Shown here piece after piece: positions 47,301-56,300 of a stretch of DNA of 64,000 bases. The position numbers were made by a program, and so were the translations under genes. How positions within the stretch are numbered: the first letter of the stretch is position 1; every line of letters starts with the position of its first letter. This DNA comes from Candidatus Krumholzibacteriia bacterium. GTDB taxonomy: Bacteria; Krumholzibacteriota; Krumholzibacteriia; LZORAL124-64-63. The stretch lies in assembly GCA_016744705.1 (NCBI GenBank), contig JADGDU010000016.1:42059-106058 (forward strand), written 5' to 3'. A model generated the notes under the pieces. That model saw nothing but the letters and a program-made list of their open reading frames with translations, was not told the DNA's origin and searched no databases.

Positions 47301-50300
47301 TTACTTAGTCATCACCATCTTCCCAGTGAAGACTTCAGCCCCCGCGTTCAAACGATAAAAATACACTCCCGAAGCAGAACTCTGCCCCTGGTTATTTTTC
47401 CCGTCCCAAACCACACGGTGCACGCCAGCAGGCTGGGCTCCGTTTAACAAAGATCGCACCAAACGACCATTGACCGAATAAACATTCAGCCTCACCTGTT
47501 GGTCAGTGGGTAAGGAGAAATTGATCAATGTTTGTGGGTTGAAGGGGTTGGGATAATTCCCCATCAAGGTCACCACATTGGGCAGACCGAAGGCTGCTGA
47601 AGTGGAAGTAACATTCATGGTCACGGGAATCACCTGGGTCAATCCACCATTGCTGTTCACCAATATTTGAGCTTCAAAAAGGCCCGGCAATAAATTGGTG
47701 GCGTCCAGAGTCAAGTCAAAGTCCATGGTTTGGCCCTGGAGCACTTCGCCTGAATTTGTGGTCAGACTAAGCCAATCGAGGTTTGCATTAATACTAAAGA
47801 CTCCGCTGACGCCAAAAACCGCACTGTCGGCCGCATCCGAAACCCGAATCACAGCATAAGGACCTGGCTCACCAGTAACGGTCCAAATCCATGGTGAGTC
47901 TGTGGCCGGCACGTCCGTAGCCAGGCTTACCCACAGTCCATCGGGTTCGCGTTGCAAGTCGATATTCACCAATTGAGGCCCATTAAAGGCCATAAATTCC
48001 ACCGCCAAATCACTACCAACTTCGGCTATCTGACCGATAATTGGCGAACCAACACTGATTTGGGAATTGGTGGTTTCAATGACCATAGTCCCGGAAACGA
48101 AATGAGGAGCGTCGCCCCAATTATCTCCATAGACAGTCCACGGCAATTCAACCGGGCCAGTAACTTCGCTGCTAAAGGTTAAGTTCAAAGTGGCGTATCC
48201 TGTGTGGGTATCTCTCAGGTGGTTCACACTTTCAAGCTGACCCCAGGAAGTTTGCACACCATTTCCGGTTTCATCATTCCAATAGAGGGTCCGAATGGGC
48301 CCCGTGAGATTCGTGGCTGAATTTACGGTCACCCCAAGTGGGGCATCGATCTCAACCAACATAATATATTCATCATCAGAACTACTGCAGTACACCTCAA
48401 AGGGTAAATCAATAGTTTGGCCAGGTTCATAAGATGTCACGCTGGTGGTAACATGGCTGCCGCTCAAACTGGATGGCTCAACCGTCGGGTCATCCTGAAA
48501 TTCAAGGGCCTTATTGTTGCTCACAATTTCAGGCCCCGCTATCGACAGCAGAACATCGAGCACGGACCCCTCATCACCCTGATTGGAAATGTGCAGGTAC
48601 TCGGTCACCTGGTTTCCAGGAGCAACTGATTGGCTGATACTTGCGGGAGTAACAGCAATCGCCGGAGCCAAGATATCTCCAATGGGTTTAAAAAGAATGG
48701 CCCGGCCGGCAGCTAAAGGAGAAGCGCCTGGGGCGTATTGGTTCCAATATGTGTAATTCAGGCCAATGGAACGGTCACGATTCTGAATGCCAACAGTTGC
48801 ATAACCATCACGGGTATCAGTATTACTGACCTGCTCGTATTGGAAAAGAATCATTCCATCGCCGGTGGAGGTTGGATGGAAAGAGGGGTCCAGCAGAATC
48901 ACTTCAAAATTCTGTACCGCACCAGAGAAATGGTTGGGCATGTCGTACCACTGAATGATGAAACGATGGCCCGCCTCGTCATACCAGGTGTAGACTTTTT
49001 TGTTTCCGGACTGGTTCAGGTTGTCCCAGAAAGGAGCAATCATGGCGTCGGCCGTATGGGGACCGGGAAACGGGAAATTCCGGTAGAAATTCACCTGGGA
49101 TTCGCCCATGGCAATCCAACCGTTGGAGCAAATACTCACCCGGTTGTAATCCTCCCCGTAAAAGCCAAATTCAAAGGGCAGGTCCATCACCTTGGTATCG
49201 TCCTGTTCCCAGCCATAATCCGCCAAATCCAGATCTGTGCCTTGTCCACCATGATCAGGATCAATGCCCACCCAATCGTAAACTGGAGCCCCGAAGGCAG
49301 AGTCGTCGCCATTGTCGAAAGCGTAGTAGCCATAGGCGTCGGGTCCGGTGGGCTGGTCGGCGGTGGCCGTTCCAATGGGTGCGGCAAACTGGACAGTTGT
49401 CTGCCAGCCATTGTTATAGCTCACCTGCAAGGTGAAGCTGGCCAAGTGACCGCCGAAACCATCAGTGCTAGCTGTCAGATTAAAGGGTGAGATGAGGTCC
49501 ACGCCCGTTTCACCCGGAGCCAGGTCTCCAAAATTTGCGCTGTCATCACCCAGAACAACCCAGGGGCTGTCGCACAACAGGATAGCGCTGACTGCTGTGG
49601 CATCCAGGCTACCTGAATTTTCCAGAATTATTTCCAACACTCCGGATTCACCCGGATCAATAGATCCGCCAAAGCTATCCAGGTTCAGAGCCGCCACCCT
49701 AAATGAGGCCGCTTGCACGGTTTCTTCAAGGATGGAAGTCCAGACCTCGCTGCCATTGGTGGCTGTGATCAGCAATTGAATGAGATCTCCGGCTTCTGCC
49801 TGATCAGAAATGCCAAGCTGCGCTGGCGAGGCCGAGGCCACTTCCAGACCAGAGGCAATGGTTCCGAAACTGAGACTGGACCCCACCATGGAAGCGGGAC
49901 CACTGAGCACACTGACCTCGGCGGTGACACCAAAAGCGTCGCTGATACCCTGGTTGGTCAAAAGCACCGTGAAGTTCGCACTTTCCCCTGGGTTAAGAAA
50001 AGCATCGCCACCCGAAAGTACCGAAGACCCTGTAGCGCCACAGAAAACATTGACCTGCCCCACTGAAAAACCACTCTGATAAGGAAGCAGATTGTGGCCA
50101 GTCACCGTGATGGTCACGGACCCCGGATCCAGGGCGGGAATATTGATCATGACCTGGCCACTGGCATCGGTCAGGGCTGAGCCCTGCCAACCGCTGGAAG
50201 CCTGATAGAGACTGACCCTGGCACCAGCCCGAGCGAACCCACTTTCAGTCACGGACAAGGCTATGGCCTGGGCTCCCAGAGAGACCTGAGAGGGGTGAGT

Positions 50301-52073
50301 GACGGCTAGGTTTCTGGGGACACCGGTCCACATCTCAGTGGCACCGTCGCCCATGACGTTATTCCAGACGGCCCAGATTTCGGCGATGTAAGGTTCAGCC
50401 TGATAATAGCCACGATACAGCGCCAATTTTCCGGCGGTGTGGGCCACACCAATGCGATGGTCTTCACCATTGAGGAGGTCATCCCAAGTGCCCAGATAAT
50501 AGCAATTGTTGTAGCGCGTATGAGTTCCGATGGTGGCTGTTCCCACCGCGGCCACCGCGCCACCATTTGCAGATCGTAACCAAGCTTCACTGCGGCAGGT
50601 GCTGGACCCTACAAAGCTACCCGAATCGCAAGTGGGCAAAAGGGCTATGGGCAAGCGACCACCGTTGGACAGAGATTCCACATGAGCATTGCTGATTCCG
50701 CTGGTCCCGAGATACCCACGATAGCCATAAACCGAAACACCAGGGGTCACGGCACTGACCATTTGCGAAGGAAAATTACCAGACCAAGTCGTATCAACCT
50801 GAGTCCAGCCAAGCTCCAGAAGCTGACTCTTGATCCACTGATTGGTGTAAATGGTGGTGATACCGGAAGAGCTGGGATCTCCCTGAAGCAAGGCACGGCC
50901 AAACCAGCTGGTATCATCCACGGGAGGCGAATTTTCGTAATTGATAATTTTATTCACCACGGTGCTCAGCTGAGAAACATTGAGAACCGATACCCGGCTA
51001 ACATGCACATCGGAGAGAATATCTTCACCCTCAAGCATTGAGTAATAATGATCGCCTCCGCCACCGTAGCCAGACAAACCTTCCGTATAGGAAGGCACGA
51101 AGACAGCACCGCTGGCATCACCAAAGATGGTCACGAATTCAAGGGGCGCATACAGCTCATCGTTGTATAGAGATTGCAGCTCGTTTTTGATGGCGGTGTT
51201 GGTATTACCAACCAGAGCCGTGTTCACCTCCACCACGCGATAACCTTGTTGGCGTCGCCACTCGAGCAATGGTTCGATCTCAGCCATCACTTGAGAGTTG
51301 CCGTTGTGAACGGCCACATAAGTTCCCAATCCGGAATATTGCAGATCGCCTTCGCGGCCACCGGCTGTAACGAGGTGATCGAACCCCAGAACCTGTTGGC
51401 TGAATTGCTTGTAAAAAGAAGGGGCCAGAGGACTCGTCCGCGCTTGGGTGCTGGTGGCTTCTCTATCGGGAACAAATTCCAAACGAAGTTGGATTTCGTT
51501 CCAGACCACAGCCTGCTCTGCTGACGGATCGTAGTTCACTGGGTGGATCATCAGAGGCACCACCGTTTGGCCAGCAGTGATGGCTGGCTTTCCTACCTGG
51601 ACAACAGGCTGGTCCCTTCGTTGGTAACCTTGACCGGAGTAGGCCGCTGCATTAAAAGCAAAGCTATCGGAAGCCGGATCCTGAACGGGAACCAGTTTCA
51701 AATTAGCCAGATTTTGACTGCTGGATGAAATGATGGTGGCTTCCAAGGTCATTCCTGCCGGAACGGCCACCAAGCGGCTCAGAACGGGCAGACCCGGTTC
51801 TCCCTTTTCGCCGTGAACCACCGAATCTTCAATGCCCAGAGTTTGCCAGGTTTGGCTGCCGACCTGGAGGTCGTGGATAGTCAAACCAGGAAGAGTGAAA
51901 TCCAAAACCTGGTTTTTGCCCATTTCCCACTGGGGGGCCGTAAGGCCGGAACCACCGGAAAAGTCCATGGCCACAGACCCAGCGGGCGTAACAGCGGGAG
52001 CGGCCATTGACAAGCTGGCCAATAAAGAAAGAACGAGGCCAGTAAAAAGAAGGGCGATTCTATGGGGTATCAT
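47301..52073 (-). CDS. Secreted gingipain-like (C25) cysteine peptidase with C-terminal FlgD-like domain
   Basis: 1590 residues. Signal peptide (cut near SMAAP), a C25 propeptide (to about 215), then the C25 catalytic domain with EPLLEWRRQQGYRV, FVTIFGDASG, and Cys482 in LPTCDSGSF as catalytic Cys. The place where gingipains have a catalytic GHG shows VYGYRGYLG. Several Ig-like domains, a nidogen-like domain (VSICSNGWIAMG), and the FlgD-like domain with YPNPFNPQTLINF ending GKMVMTK follow. The start at 52073 has GGGAG seven bases upstream. Probably an extracellular peptidase, and one of seven proteins here with the same end domain. Confidence 0.88.
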   Translation of the reverse strand: MIPHRIALLFTGLVLSLLASLSMAAPAVTPAGSVAMDFSGGSGLTAPQWEMGKNQVLDFTLPGLTIHDLQVGSQTWQTLGIEDSVVHGEKGEPGLPVLSRLVAVPAGMTLEATIISSSSQNLANLKLVPVQDPASDSFAFNAAAYSGQGYQRRDQPVVQVGKPAITAGQTVVPLMIHPVNYDPSAEQAVVWNEIQLRLEFVPDREATSTQARTSPLAPSFYKQFSQQVLGFDHLVTAGGREGDLQYSGLGTYVAVHNGNSQVMAEIEPLLEWRRQQGYRVVEVNTALVGNTNTAIKNELQSLYNDELYAPLEFVTIFGDASGAVFVPSYTEGLSGYGGGGDHYYSMLEGEDILSDVHVSRVSVLNVSQLSTVVNKIINYENSPPVDDTSWFGRALLQGDPSSSGITTIYTNQWIKSQLLELGWTQVDTTWSGNFPSQMVSAVTPGVSVYGYRGYLGTSGISNAHVESLSNGGRLPIALLPTCDSGSFVGSSTCRSEAWLRSANGGAVAAVGTATIGTHTRYNNCYYLGTWDDLLNGEDHRIGVAHTAGKLALYRGYYQAEPYIAEIWAVWNNVMGDGATEMWTGVPRNLAVTHPSQVSLGAQAIALSVTESGFARAGARVSLYQASSGWQGSALTDASGQVMINIPALDPGSVTITVTGHNLLPYQSGFSVGQVNVFCGATGSSVLSGGDAFLNPGESANFTVLLTNQGISDAFGVTAEVSVLSGPASMVGSSLSFGTIASGLEVASASPAQLGISDQAEAGDLIQLLITATNGSEVWTSILEETVQAASFRVAALNLDSFGGSIDPGESGVLEIILENSGSLDATAVSAILLCDSPWVVLGDDSANFGDLAPGETGVDLISPFNLTASTDGFGGHLASFTLQVSYNNGWQTTVQFAAPIGTATADQPTGPDAYGYYAFDNGDDSAFGAPVYDWVGIDPDHGGQGTDLDLADYGWEQDDTKVMDLPFEFGFYGEDYNRVSICSNGWIAMGESQVNFYRNFPFPGPHTADAMIAPFWDNLNQSGNKKVYTWYDEAGHRFIIQWYDMPNHFSGAVQNFEVILLDPSFHPTSTGDGMILFQYEQVSNTDTRDGYATVGIQNRDRSIGLNYTYWNQYAPGASPLAAGRAILFKPIGDILAPAIAVTPASISQSVAPGNQVTEYLHISNQGDEGSVLDVLLSIAGPEIVSNNKALEFQDDPTVEPSSLSGSHVTTSVTSYEPGQTIDLPFEVYCSSSDDEYIMLVEIDAPLGVTVNSATNLTGPIRTLYWNDETGNGVQTSWGQLESVNHLRDTHTGYATLNLTFSSEVTGPVELPWTVYGDNWGDAPHFVSGTMVIETTNSQISVGSPIIGQIAEVGSDLAVEFMAFNGPQLVNIDLQREPDGLWVSLATDVPATDSPWIWTVTGEPGPYAVIRVSDAADSAVFGVSGVFSINANLDWLSLTTNSGEVLQGQTMDFDLTLDATNLLPGLFEAQILVNSNGGLTQVIPVTMNVTSTSAAFGLPNVVTLMGNYPNPFNPQTLINFSLPTDQQVRLNVYSVNGRLVRSLLNGAQPAGVHRVVWDGKNNQGQSSASGVYFYRLNAGAEVFTGKMVMTK

Positions 52074-52168
52074 GGCAATCTCCCAGATCAGGGGAAAATG
52101 AATTATTCCTAAGTAATAACCACACATTCTACTCGAAATTGAGGCTCAAGGGAATAGCACCCGCTTAA

Positions 52169-52177
52169 TGTTATACT
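52169..52177 (+). promoter_or_regulatory. Extended -10 promoter candidate
   Basis: TGTTATACT, about 130 bases before the KSLYR protein gene at 52309; a second candidate TGGTACAAT lies at 52254-52262. Confidence 0.4.
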
Positions 52178-52308
52178 AAAAGAACATTTTCTGCACTGTG
52201 GTGAGGCGCCACAAAAGAGCCAAACAAAGACCACTCCTGTTGATCCAAAATTATGGTACAATAATATCACTGTTGGCAGGTTCGTATTCAGCTCTTGGGG
52301 GAATTCCA

Positions 52309-53019
52309 ATGCAATACCTAATTTTTGTCGTATTCCTGACCACCGTTCTGGGCAATGCCCAAGCCAGTGACCTTTCCGTTCAATTGAGTAACCAAAACAG
52401 AGTAGAGGAAACGAACAGCCATGCAGGCCAAAATCCCGACCAAAGCGATGTTTGCCAGAGCATGGAAACTAGGGAAATTTGGTGCCCATTGGAATGCAAC
52501 GGCATCGCTGAAGGCGAACCAGCCCTAATGGATGAATACGAGGACGAATACAACAGCGGGTGCGGCTACCATGGATCTGGGGACGGGTTCCAGTATCTGG
52601 AGGGCGACCAAGTTGGTGAATTGGTATTTTGCGGAAAAAGTGGTTGGTACCAAACGATGGGGGCAGAATCACGGGACACCGATTGGTTCATTTTGGAGAT
52701 AGGGCCTACCGGACAGGTCGTATGGACTCTCGAAGCTGAAAGAGAAACCTACGGCATCTTGCTGGGCCCCCAGGAATGCGACATCGTTTCTGTGTTAGAT
52801 CAAATGATTGCATATACCTGTAATGGCTACGAGACGATGACTATTTCAGGCGAACCTGGCGATGTGATTTGGATTTGGGTGGCTCCTACTGAATACTCGG
52901 CCCCCTTCGGATTTGATGGTTTTGAATACAACTACATATCCAGTTTTTCAGGACTGGGGTCGGCAACTGTGGCTACTGATAATATTAGTTTTGGCGCGAT
53001 CAAAAGTCTCTACCGGTAG
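52309..53019 (+). CDS. Secreted protein of unknown family ending in KSLYR (paralogue 1)
   Basis: 236 residues. Signal peptide (cut near AQAS), an acidic Cys-containing segment, then a domain shared with the C-terminal half of the protein at 60838-61920: NSGCGYHGSGDGFQYL, DWFILEIGPTGQVVWTLEAE, ETYGILLGPQECD and GDVIWIWVAP. Both end ATD-x-ISF-x3-KSLYR. No family recognised. Start at 52309 has GGGGGA upstream. It precedes two lipoprotein genes by 42 bases and could be in one unit with them. The shared end motif may be a sorting or processing tag. Confidence 0.7.
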   Translation: MQYLIFVVFLTTVLGNAQASDLSVQLSNQNRVEETNSHAGQNPDQSDVCQSMETREIWCPLECNGIAEGEPALMDEYEDEYNSGCGYHGSGDGFQYLEGDQVGELVFCGKSGWYQTMGAESRDTDWFILEIGPTGQVVWTLEAERETYGILLGPQECDIVSVLDQMIAYTCNGYETMTISGEPGDVIWIWVAPTEYSAPFGFDGFEYNYISSFSGLGSATVATDNISFGAIKSLYR

Positions 53020-53061
53020 GGATTCCTAAATTTCATAAAATGAGGAAACGATATCTTTAAT

Positions 53062-54597
53062 ATGATTTCCAACTTGAAAAACAGGCCAGCCTGGATGTTC
53101 ATGCTGTGCTTAGGTTCCATGCTCCTCTTGTTTGCCGCCTGTCAGGAAGACACCTGCACCCCATGCCCTCAGTACGATGTGGGCCGTGTAGAGGGTTATG
53201 TTCTGGCCGCCGGTCAAGGCATGACCATGACGGTGGGGGCCCGCCCTCTGTTTGGGCCCCAGAACGGTGAGGTTGTGGTCGAAACAACCTCAGGTGCCGA
53301 CGGCTGGTTTCAACTGGATCTCCCCTCAGGTGAATACCGGCTGGAAATTGATCCCCATGGCGGAATTCACCATTCAGGCAGTTACCGCGACACCGTTCAT
53401 GTGGGCCGGGGCATCAACCGCCACGACCTGCTCCGAGGCCAGGCCCAGGTGAAAGTCAGGGTACCTGATGATCTTGAGGGCCGCGAGTTCCGGATGGATC
53501 TCCCCGGCACCAATGACTACAGCGGGCAGGTCAATGCCATCGTCCAAAACGGTTTGCTGCAATTTGACTTCCCTTTGTTGTGGCCCGGCACCTATGAAAT
53601 GAGAATGGGGGCTACCCACAACAGCACATTTTATCTGCCCACGGAACCAGGAGTGCCAGGAGACGGGTCCCTGGTTGTGGGGACCGAAAACACAGCCATT
53701 TTTGAAATCGACATGTCCGAAGTTTATGCGTCCATTGAAGGCACTATTTCCGGAAGCTGGCAACAGGCTGAGGGTAACTACATGAAGGTGATCCTCGTGA
53801 CTGATGACAACCAGAGCCTCGCTAGCGTTCATTGCCAAGAAGACGGGACCTTTCAGTGCGATGTTTTCGTGGCCCAACCGGTGCGGCTGTATTCCTCCTG
53901 CAATCAGATTGAGCAGTGGTTTGGCGGAGACAGTTTTGAAACGGCTCAGGTTTATGACATCCAGCCTGGCCAACGCCTCACGGATATCTCACTGGTTGAA
54001 AGTGGTATTTTGCTCCAACTTGAGGGCCCAGGAATCCAGCTCAACCACGACACTGAGATCTTGCTGCGGGATGAATCAGGAAGGACATTCACCACACCCC
54101 ACCAAGGTGCCGGCCCTTTCCTTATCTGCAACCTCATGCCTGGCTCCTATTACCTGCATGTCTCCGGATTTTGCGATGGAGAGACATGGGCTCCCCAGTG
54201 GTTTGGTGGCGGTGATTTATCCTCCGCCGTGCCCATCGACCTGATGGAAGGTGAGCTGCGGGAGATCACCATGGCCCTGGAAGAAGGCGGCCGAATTGAG
54301 GGTCAACTCCTAGACCCCGACAGCCAGCCCATCACCGACGCCTACTACCAGATCCAGGATGAATCTGGTGAAGTCCTGTGCCGAAATTGGTGGAGCTGGA
54401 TGGGTGGATCCATGCACTTTTCTGGTTTACCAGATGGAACATTTTTCGTGGCCGCCGGTGTGCAGGGTTACGCCCCTTACTACTATCCGGGTACAACCAA
54501 CTTTGCCGAGGCCACTCCTCTGGTTATTGCCGATCACATAGCCGTGACCGACCTGCAATGGACACTCCCCGCCGAAGCAACCGAGGTATCGCCATGA
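53062..54597 (+). CDS. Carboxypeptidase-regulatory-like lipoprotein (tandem paralogue 1)
   Basis: 511 residues. Lipobox FAAC, followed within 12 residues by a CTPCP cluster, then repeats of beta domains of the carboxypeptidase-regulatory type (GRVEGYVLA, DGWFQLDLPSGEYRLEI, later GRIEGQLLDPDSQPI). No catalytic domain. It overlaps the next gene by four bases (ATGA) and is a paralogue of it. Likely surface-exposed binding or structural lipoprotein; ligand unknown. Confidence 0.75.
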   Translation: MISNLKNRPAWMFMLCLGSMLLLFAACQEDTCTPCPQYDVGRVEGYVLAAGQGMTMTVGARPLFGPQNGEVVVETTSGADGWFQLDLPSGEYRLEIDPHGGIHHSGSYRDTVHVGRGINRHDLLRGQAQVKVRVPDDLEGREFRMDLPGTNDYSGQVNAIVQNGLLQFDFPLLWPGTYEMRMGATHNSTFYLPTEPGVPGDGSLVVGTENTAIFEIDMSEVYASIEGTISGSWQQAEGNYMKVILVTDDNQSLASVHCQEDGTFQCDVFVAQPVRLYSSCNQIEQWFGGDSFETAQVYDIQPGQRLTDISLVESGILLQLEGPGIQLNHDTEILLRDESGRTFTTPHQGAGPFLICNLMPGSYYLHVSGFCDGETWAPQWFGGGDLSSAVPIDLMEGELREITMALEEGGRIEGQLLDPDSQPITDAYYQIQDESGEVLCRNWWSWMGGSMHFSGLPDGTFFVAAGVQGYAPYYYPGTTNFAEATPLVIADHIAVTDLQWTLPAEATEVSP

Positions 54598-56237
54598 AGG
54601 TTATACGAACAATTTTGATCGCCTGCACTCTACTGATGTTAGCCTTAACCAGCGGCTGCGACGATCCGGCCACCCCCTGCCCCTGTGTGGCCGCAGGTCG
54701 CATCCAGGGACATGTGGTATCACCAGGAAATCTCGACGGAGCCTCTGTCCGTGCCGTCCAGGTGGTTGATGGTGTAGCCACCGACACCAACTTCAAAGTT
54801 AATCTGGGCGTTAGAGGATCGTACATTTTGGATCTTCCCGCCGGCCGCTACATCTTGCAATGCATGCCCACCACCAGCGAACGTTTTGTGTACGACTACA
54901 CATCCACTGGCCTGAGTTACGGCCACATTCCCCCTGATACTCTGCTGGTCAACGACAGCGTCTCTCCCCTTGAGGCCGAATTTGAATTGGGCGGATTGAA
55001 TCTTCTTTTCGAGGTTTCCCCGGGACTGAATGGTGAACAGGCCGAAGTGATCCTGCATCGGCGGGATGCTGTGGAGACGGGCCAATGGCGCACGTACCTC
55101 AACATGGGAATGACTACTATTGAAGACGGGCGGGCCGAGATCACCCTGGATGGTTTGCTACCTGGGGAATACAAACTGGAGATCGTTTTGGGTCGCCGGC
55201 TTTACCTCTGTAACTGCCCATACGATGGTGAACATTTCTGGATGCCCGGTATTCGTGATGAGGCCCAGTCTCCCTGGTATGAAATCGTCGCCGACTCCAC
55301 CCTGGCCCTGGCTTGCACAGTAGCCACCGAGCCAGCCCGCATCGAGGGCCGCATCAGTGGGGCCTGGCAGGATTTGGGCTTTTCCACCCCCCCCGCGCTT
55401 TCCATCGTGGACCCCGACTCGGTGACGATCATGGGTTTGCGCCAGGTGTTCGATGACGGACAATTTGCCGTGGATGTGCATCTTCCGGGCCCAGCCAAGC
55501 TCCTGGTTTCCCATGGTGGGATAAAACAATGGATTGGGGGGCCTGGTTTCGAAGAGGCCACCATTTTTGATCTGCAATTGGGGCAAACGATTTCCGACAT
55601 CACCCTGGTTCAAAGCGGGATGCAGCTCACGATTGAAGGCGGCGGTCAAAACTATTTTGACTCGGAAATCCGTTTTCACGACCCTCTGGATATGCGACTT
55701 CTAGCCACAGCGAGACCTTCGCTCAACGGTGAATCAGCGGCCATAGCCAATCTCTGGCCTGGCGATTTCCTCATGTACATCACCCCCGGCCTGTACGATT
55801 TGGGCCATTCTCCCTGGCGCCCTCAGTGGTACGACAGGGTGGTGGACCCAGACCAGGCCCAGCTGGTCTCCATTTCCGCTCACGGTGAAGTTGTCCACCT
55901 GGATCTCAACCTCGAAGCGGGAGGACGCGTGGCCGGCACCCTCGATTTTGGAGCGAGTGAATCCACCTACCACCATGTGGTGATTACACCGGCGGATGAG
56001 CCCACGGTCTGGGGTTCCTATTATGCTTTCATGGGACGTCCGAATTTCCTGGTCCAGGGATTGCCCGAGGGTGAATTCAGGATCGGGGCTTTCCCTGTGT
56101 CCCTGGGCTGGACTCGAGGCACCCCTCCACCAGCCAGCACTGTTTGGTATCCTGGGACCACCGATTGGAACTCAGGCGAGACCATCACCATTCAGAATGC
56201 GTCTGAGGTCTCGGGGATTGTCATTCCCATGAATTGA
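54594..56237 (+). CDS. Carboxypeptidase-regulatory-like lipoprotein (tandem paralogue 2)
   Basis: 547 residues. Lipobox LTSGC and then a TPCPC cluster, as in the previous gene, and the same beta repeats (GRIQGHVVSPGN, LPAGRYILQC, GRVAGTLDFG). The closing region YYPGTTNF in paralogue 1 is matched by WYPGTTDW here, so the pair aligns over its length. The start is set by the ATGA overlap with the previous gene and GAGG eight bases upstream. A frame open farther upstream lies inside the previous gene and is spurious. Function unknown; likely partner of its paralogue. Confidence 0.75.
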   Translation: MKVIRTILIACTLLMLALTSGCDDPATPCPCVAAGRIQGHVVSPGNLDGASVRAVQVVDGVATDTNFKVNLGVRGSYILDLPAGRYILQCMPTTSERFVYDYTSTGLSYGHIPPDTLLVNDSVSPLEAEFELGGLNLLFEVSPGLNGEQAEVILHRRDAVETGQWRTYLNMGMTTIEDGRAEITLDGLLPGEYKLEIVLGRRLYLCNCPYDGEHFWMPGIRDEAQSPWYEIVADSTLALACTVATEPARIEGRISGAWQDLGFSTPPALSIVDPDSVTIMGLRQVFDDGQFAVDVHLPGPAKLLVSHGGIKQWIGGPGFEEATIFDLQLGQTISDITLVQSGMQLTIEGGGQNYFDSEIRFHDPLDMRLLATARPSLNGESAAIANLWPGDFLMYITPGLYDLGHSPWRPQWYDRVVDPDQAQLVSISAHGEVVHLDLNLEAGGRVAGTLDFGASESTYHHVVITPADEPTVWGSYYAFMGRPNFLVQGLPEGEFRIGAFPVSLGWTRGTPPPASTVWYPGTTDWNSGETITIQNASEVSGIVIPMN

Positions 56238-56238
56238 A

Positions 56239-56276
56239 AAATCTGGAAGTTCCCCCCGGGGGGAACTTCCAGATTT
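56239..56276. terminator. 38-base perfect palindrome between convergent genes
   Basis: Arms AAATCTGGAAGTTCCCCCC and its exact complement meet with no spacer. No true T-run follows. It can act as a strong hairpin on both strands at the end of the lipoprotein pair and of the WD40-like gene. Confidence 0.6.
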
Positions 56277-56300
56277 GATAGAGCATTATTTCGTAGACTG

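Noticed and set aside
48738..49490. Plus-strand frame within the C25 peptidase gene
   Set aside because: Entirely antisense to the nidogen-like and Ig-like part of the peptidase; no start site or family match.
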